Source: Phoenix dactylifera
Taxonomy: Eukaryota > Streptophyta > Magnoliopsida > Arecales > Arecaceae
Reading direction: 5' to 3'
Assembly: GCF_009389715.1 (NCBI RefSeq)
Contig: NC_052395.1
Location: 5,852,812 to 5,916,811, forward strand
Length of the DNA stretch: 64,000 nt
Numbering within the stretch: the stretch's first letter is position 1; every line of letters starts with the position of its first letter. The notes under the pieces are model-generated. The model was not told the origin of the DNA and did no database searches. It saw nothing but the letters and a program-made list of their open reading frames with translations. Made by a program: the position numbers and the translations under genes. This document shows positions 57,877 through 64,000 of this stretch, one piece after another.

Positions 57877-60800
57877 ACCATATCAGATAAAATTCTGAAA
57901 ATCTGAGGAACCAAGCAGCAGAGAAACAAAAACAAGAAAACAAATTAAAAAATAGAAAAGTAAATGGAGGCATAGAACCACCATTTTTTCAGGCATTCTT
58001 TACGTCTTTGACTATTTGCAAACAGCTGCAACTGGTTGTGTGAGAAACAGCAGAACATCCAAGCTTCCATTGTGTTAAAGATAGGGGTATAAGACCTTGT
58101 TGTTTCCACTTTGTAGCAGAATCAATCCTTGTCCCATAGATCATGGGAAGCGAGAACTTCTTAAGGAGAAAAAATATTTTGACAAATGTTATAGCCAACC
58201 ATAGTCGCAAATTCAGCATTCAGTAACACAATTAAGCTGGGGGCAAAGATTTAATATACTAAAAATACAAATCATAAAAAGAATTTGTCTAGACTTGATA
58301 GCAAATTTTAGATAACTAGATTTACAGGAGGACAAAAAAACAATGTAAAGTTATTGGTGTATGTGTATCTCTGCTCATGCAGAGAGATATATTAAAGAAA
58401 AAATTGCCCAAACTCTTCCAAAAGCCTCATTTCACAAGGAACACCAACCATAGACCTCTGAGGCACCTTTATTTTCATATATATAATGAACTTGAGACGG
58501 GAGAGAGAGCTGTAAATTAGAGTTTGAGGCTCAGATAAATCCATATATCTATCAAATCCCATCACCTACCAATTACCACGTAACAATGGCAGTAGTCAGC
58601 CATGCAAGTAACCCCACCATCATTAGACAGGAGAGGAAGAGGAGAAGTGATAGGGATAAATTGGTAATGGTCTAATGTTCCATGGCATGCAAAGATGCTA
58701 TAGACTGAATCACATGATTATGGCTTACCATCATCACCTGAGTAGTGATAGAGAGAAAAAGGAGGTGCTCACATTTGCCTATTTTCTGACATTATGCTAT
58801 GAGAAAGATGAGAAACGCTTCTACACAACAGATGGGAGCAAATGACAGAAACTGATTGCCTACCACAGAGAAGATAACTAAATATTCATCTCACCATATC
58901 CAATCAGAATATTGAAATGACAGCACAATTTACCAAATCCATACGAGTTACAGTCATCCAGCATACAGCAAAATAAATTACTAAATAATTGAAACTAAAG
59001 AAATAGTATAAAAATATTCGCCCATAAAAAGTTGGGAAAACTAAAAAAAATTGAATAAAGATGCATTCAGATATAACAAGATTTAGAATCAAGAAAACCA
59101 AGATAGGCATGCACAACCATATGTGTATGTGTGCGTGTAACTGTGAAAGAGTGCAGTGTGGTTGAAATCTATTCAGAGCTGTTGTCCCACTTTATTAATG
59201 TAACAACATTCTTCTTTTAGTAAATATGCCCATCAATGGTTGCTCCCAGATAAATAGTTAAGATAAAGGGGGAAAATGCACAAAGGCAAAAAAAGGAAGC
59301 AGGTTCAAAATATTAACACCTAGCAATGGTAATAGATGAGATTATAGTCATGCATTGCATGCATCAGATTGTCCTTCCTCTTGAACACACAACATGCATC
59401 ATACATGAGCAACAATTATGCATGTATAAAGAAATTTACTTATGCATGTGCATATGCATGTATTTGCAACTTTTTGTTCATAAGGATTTACAATGCATGT
59501 ATGTAGGTATAAGATGTGTACTAAGCCAATTTTCTAAAACATATTAAAAATATACAACAAAGGGGTATATAATCTGAATCAATAAAAAAAATGGAAGTTA
59601 TAGCCCGAGTTTTGGTTTCAGTGGAGAGTATTACATGCAAACTATACATCTCCCAGCAAAACATATTCAGAAAATCTCATCATCACCTCAGTAATATGAG
59701 AAAAGCAATGATAACAGAATCATAGCTTGACCAATAAGCCTCAATCCTCCTTCACAAATTATCACTCATTTTAGATTGGAAAGAAGGGGAAAAGGAAAGA
59801 ATATAGATACCACCCTCCACCTCCACCACCAAGAAGAACCCATGGGTTAATAGCCAGAGAATTAGTGTTTTAGAAGAGAAGGCAGCCTTTCACGTGACCA
59901 TCATCATGACCACCACAAAACATATGCTTCTAAAAGTTGCTAGAGGAAATGGCCTTGGCATTCTTAAAATATTGTTTTTGATAAAAGAATAAAATATAAT
60001 ATTCAACAACAACGAAAAGGAGGCATAAAAATGGCATGTGGAGTTGAGCAGGAGGAAGGGCTTATTCGGTCCCATTTACTAGAAATCTTGTGCCATCTCC
60101 AATAGGTTGCAGCAGTAGACTGCAGAACAACAAAGCTTCCAAATTGCAAATAACACAACTTTTTCCATTTTATTTCCACCTTGACTCCAACTAATTGGCA
60201 CATAACACCACAAAATACAGAGTAAGTATAACTTACCAAATATTTAAAAAACAAAAACATTACATTTTTGTTCGAGATAGCTATTAAGAATATGTGGCAA
60301 ATAATTACATAAGCGAATGATTTCAGCAGACAAGAAATGCTGATATATTTACGTGAGAACCCCGACGGCCGTATGTTTAGTCCCGCATCGATTATTCGCG
60401 GGGTGGATCTTGAGTGCTTATACAGGATTAAGGAACCCAAATAATACCTTCCGGCTAGCCATTTTGAGTGAGATCCTAGGTTATTACAAATAGTGTCAGA
60501 GTGGACCCAGCTCATAATCTATGTGGATTAGGAGACACTACAGCACGAATCCATTGGGGCTGACCACGGGCCGATCGTGGTGCTTGTAATTAGATTTGAA
60601 TGAATTTGAACTCTTAGCCTAACGAAGACGTTAGGGCTTAAACAGGATAAAGTATGTAAGGATCCGTGCGGGCGTGTGTTTAGTCCTACATCGGTTATTT
60701 GAGGTCCTAGGTTGTTACTTTTTAAGAGGAAGGCATATTTCATGGATCTTGTTAGCCAACATGTTACACATCAAATCCAAGCAAGTTACATAAAAGGCAG

Positions 60801-62200
60801 GTCCTTTAAGCACTGAAGCATATGAACAAAGCAAATTACCACTACATCTGCAGAGTTAAGAAGGAAGATTGAGAAAAAAAATAAAAGCAGATAAAGAAGC
60901 AGCATAAATAATTGAAGGGTTGTATTTATTTTTAATGAGATTAAGGACATCATGGAGGAAGAGTTGAAGTGGGTGACCTTACCTACTACCAACTCCAGAG
61001 GAATTTCTAGAGGGTCCTGGAACTCCTTCATACGGGCTTGAAAAAATACTGCAACGCGAAGTTGTCACAAAGCCCAGTCAGCCCCTAAGAAAGCCATATT
61101 AGAAGAGCAACGCCAGAGAAACCAGCTCATGGAACCAGGTAGTTACGGCGAAATAGAATTTTCTGGCTGTCTTTTCGCCATATTGACGCTCAAACGAAGA
61201 AGGACAAGACTAAAAAATAATGGAGCAAAAGGAAGCCAATAGAAGATCAAAACCCTTGTTACATGGGTTAAAAATAACCTAAGTAAAAAAACAAGAAGAA
61301 AAAAATTGAGCCAAGATCGAGAACAATGTGCGACCCTAATAGCAAGCAAATATTCCCTGATTTTCGAAAACGAATTCTCTAAAAAAAATATTTAGCATTT
61401 GGGGGTTTCTCGGAACCCTAGCTAATATTGATGCAGTCCGTCTCGGATGATTCATCGGCCTCCAAAATCTATAAATTGTTGAGGAGCCACAAGAACAACT
61501 CTCCAAAAATATGACAAAGAAGCGTTGAAAAATTGAAACTTGGGAAAGAAAAAGAACAGAAATTAGAAAAGTGAAGATGTTAAAAGGAAAAAGGAGGCTC
61601 AGATTCACCATTTAATCCTGCATTGTAACGTTACTTCGGGTATTCTCTACAACTAAACCAAATCGGCTGGGAACGGTTGCCTGCTAAACAGCAGCAGGCC
61701 ATCCAAGATCGCCTTGCCGTTTGGAATTAACCATTTTCCGCTTCATTATGCCGCAAACCCTCTGCCCGGAGTCATCACAGCCTCCTTATAAAGCAATAGA
61801 AAAGAAAAGAAAAGAAGAGAAGGGATGAGAGCCAGAGGCAGAACAACACGGCCTTCACCTCCTGGAAGAGCAAGAAGAAGAAAAAGGAGAACGATAAGAA
61901 TAGTAGAAGCAAACAGGGAGGCTCAGACGAATCTTGAATCGATGGGACCCAAAGATCTCCCCTTCTCCTCTCCTCCAGTCGAGGACCTCTCCATCTCAAG
62001 ATGGCTGCAGATCGGTTGCCTGCGGGACATCAGAACCCCCAGAGCTGTTTAATTAAATTAAATATTATTGATTTATCAATTATATTTGTGCTTCTAGACT
62101 AACAAGGGCTGCCTCGCCTATCGTTCAAGAAGAGAGAAGACAACCGGAGGAGAGGAGAGATGGGGGTTGGTTTTAACAAAGACCAACGCTAAAGAACAAG
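57877..62200. repeat. Segmental tandem duplication, copy B
   Basis: The second copy of the segment, about 4.84 kb from copy A at the left end and about 5.37 kb at the right end. The growing offset is partly explained by the TRIM-like insertion at 60352-60719 and by extra sequence at 60740-61170. Same weak minus-strand frames as copy A (MRWRGPRLEERRRGDLW, 61999-61775). Confidence 0.85.
60352..60719 (+). mobile_element. TRIM-like miniature LTR element inserted in duplication copy B
   Basis: A 137-base left terminal repeat (60352-60488) and a shorter right repeat (60655-60719) share TTTAGTCC.(A/G)CATCG.TTATT and GTCCTAGGTTGTTAC-type text. A region resembling the tRNA-Met primer-binding site (GTGTCAGAGTGG) directly follows the left repeat. 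There is no coding sequence; total length is 368 bases. The flanking 5-mers ATTTA and TTTTA are close to a TSD. Copy A lacks the element at the matching place (near 55450), so the empty site is visible. It is incomplete at the right. Confidence 0.75.
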
Positions 62201-62600
62201 AACTACACTAACAATTTGCCCACCATCTCCAAGAAGATTGCGTTGAGTAGGAGTAGGAGAAGACGAAGAAGAACGCCAAGAAGAGAGAAAAAGGGAACAG
62301 TTCTCGAAGCTCTTGAAGCTAAAAACGCTCGCTTACCGATCGACCGAACCCCAAGAAGATGAGAAATTATACCCTACACTGCATGCACCACGAGAGACCC
62401 AAGAAAACGGAGGGAGAAATAAGCGGTCAGCCGCGCTGCTGCCCTTTATTTAAGCTACCAGCCATTGTCTATGGATCTTTTACCCGTTACGGGAGACCCC
62501 ACAAGCTTACGTCTACCGCGCTTGATGTAGACCGTAGCGTCAAGTTATCGGCGAGAACTTTTAATTTGATCTGACTTATGAGTGGATCAGCGGGCAGAAC
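62201..62600 (-). promoter_or_regulatory. Possible minus-strand promoter and leader at the right edge of the duplication
   Basis: On the minus strand CTTAAATAAAGGGCAGC (about 62443-62457) is TATA-like. It is followed by a leader with CTTGGGGTTCGGTCGATCG and a donor-like GTAAGC near 62334, then CT-rich sequence. This could be the start of a transcript running leftwards through the duplicated segment. No protein is recognisable, so a noncoding transcript is possible. Confidence 0.3.
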
Positions 62601-64000
62601 CCCCGTCGTTGCTTTGTAATTTTAAAATCCAAAATCCGTGAAGGCCATGTACCTGCGGAAGAGCTTCTTTTCTTCACGCACAAAGACACTCCTAACAAAA
62701 TTATTTACAAGCCACAACGATTGTAGCGCGGTAGGAACGGAGCTTTAATTTTATCGAAGTGGCTCAAGTTCAAAATGCACATGCATCGATTAAATATGAA
62801 GATCAAATATTTTTCACTTGATTCATCCAATAGAATTGCTATCTGGTCTACTGGTACCGAGGTGGCGCTGGGATGATTATTGATCTCAGTAGAAGAACCC
62901 ATAGGTCGAAGAAGGTACGCAGAAACTTGCGACTTGCATCAAACATTTTCTGATAGAAGGGGAACCAGTGGGGACTGCTGCGCGGGTGAGGTTCTTCTCT
63001 CCTCTCTTCTATTTTTCAGCCAAAAAAAATATTATTTACAACATAATGTTTAACATATTTAATTTATTCAACTTAGTTCAATTTATCATAGATCGGATTG
63101 AATTATTTATTTAGTCAAACAATCAGGTTCAAATTTAAATTTCCGATTCATCTAATAAATAAATCCATCATATTCAGATTGAATAAAGTTTTAACTTATT
63201 CTTTATCCACCCCGGCCTGTGTATAGTCCAATTTGATCCGCTGCCACCCTAATTCAGTAATCCTATTACTTGTCCTCTGAGATAGGATCATCAGATGAAT
63301 AAACATAGTAGTTTTTTTCTCTTTATTAGTAAGAGTATTTTTAATTTTTTTATTATCAATTGGAGCAATGGGGGTTGGCAACTTCGATCTTTCCTATGGT
63401 AGTATAATTTTTCATGTATAGAAAAAGATGAATCTAAAATCGATTTCAGTGTTATGGCATTAAGAGTTATCGTTTGATTATTCTTTATTTTTCTAAAAAC
63501 AAAACTTTGGCCATATTAAAAGATTAGTTTTCAATAATTTAAGGATAAGTCAACCTTATGAAGTAAGTAGGTCATATATCTACAATTAATATTTGAGATT
63601 TTTTTTTTTGTTCGCATTAAAGCCTGATAAAATTAGATGGAAATCTGCTAACTCAAGCTTATCGATTTAGGTCTAGCTATGCTCCAATAGTCTTGGAGAA
63701 AAGATATAGAAAAGTAGAACAAACTAATTTTTCTGATAAAAGATGTAAAAAAAATTTAGAATAATCTCAGTTTTGCAAAATTTAGGGTTGAAATTGTGGG
63801 AAGAATGGATCAGATTTGCTGGGAATATTGAGATTGAAACACGATGGACTCTCTTTACATAGTAGTCCATTGGAAAATGAAAATCTTTAGCCTGCACTCA
63901 GACTTGAATATTTTAGATATTTGACTCTCAGCTTGCTCGCCTTAGAGCCCTGAATTTTGGTTTAATATATAAGTAAGTCAATAAAGCTTTTAGGATATCA
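62601..64000. other. Intergenic, nothing recognised
   Basis: AT-rich DNA without a supported gene, repeat or element. Confidence 0.5.

Noticed and set aside
60352-60719. Cassandra-type TRIM
   Set aside because: The terminal repeats show TTTAGTCC.(A/G)CATCG text but I find no 5S-rRNA-like promoter region, so the Cassandra name is not justified.
61660-61745. Possible microRNA169-like hairpin (GGCAAGGCGATCTTGGATGGCC on the minus strand)
   Set aside because: The resemblance to miR169 is too weak and no long stem pairs it.
1-64000. tRNA, rRNA or CRISPR-like arrays
   Set aside because: No tRNA arm motifs with matching stems, no rRNA sequence and no regularly spaced identical repeats with unique spacers were seen. 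The palindromes at 6238-6612 are transposon subterminal repeats.

Overview
This window is nuclear DNA from a flowering plant, most likely a commelinid monocot such as a palm. The evidence is intron-bearing plant gene families (GATA factor, E-class PPR protein, PTH2, a small NFD6-like organellar protein, NUP35), very GC-rich gene 5' ends, and a dense load of plant transposons. The species assignment is inference.

Layout: 1-3922 is the 5' half of a minus-strand Ty3-gypsy element, with a 1.1 kb LTR at its right end. 4055-6655 is a complete non-autonomous CACTA transposon (3-bp TSD) carrying four exons and three introns of a captured MGDG synthase gene. 6660-10400 is AT-rich and apparently gene-free, with a ~114-bp tandem repeat and microsatellites. 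10403-12101 (-) is a two-exon GATA zinc-finger gene; a cluster of G-boxes lies 0.9-1.8 kb upstream of it. 13943-15676 holds two sister Mutator-like elements 27 bp apart. One is packed with purine/G-rich repeats and the other holds a ~245-bp near-perfect hairpin. 16829-21060 holds a Tourist-like MITE, two solo LTRs with perfect 5-bp TSDs and a LINE tail. 21128-26759 is a broken Ty1-copia element with both LTRs.

27665-29050 (+) is an intronless PPR gene like Arabidopsis At1g77170. 30248-36120 (+) is a seven-exon peptidyl-tRNA hydrolase 2 gene whose membrane-anchor segment is out of frame with the only nearby ATG. 38790-39406 is a LINE 3' end with an 82-base A tract, placed about 120 bp upstream of the start codon of a small NFD6-like gene (39526-43692, +). 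That gene uses a GC-AG intron and appears to have alternative C-termini. 44890-48532 (+) is the nucleoporin NUP35.

From 51.2 kb onward I see no certain gene. 51200-52900 is a GC-rich gene-like remnant with an in-phase 108-bp minisatellite. 53030-62200 is an old tandem segmental duplication (two long copies and one displaced partial copy); the second copy was later hit by a small TRIM-like element. 62400-64000 is mostly featureless.

The genes are single-copy housekeeping or regulatory genes and do not form a pathway together. The best leads are the gene-capturing CACTA element, the paired MULEs with the hairpin, the PTH2 start problem, the LINE-made promoter junction at the NFD6-like gene, and the duplicated unknown locus.
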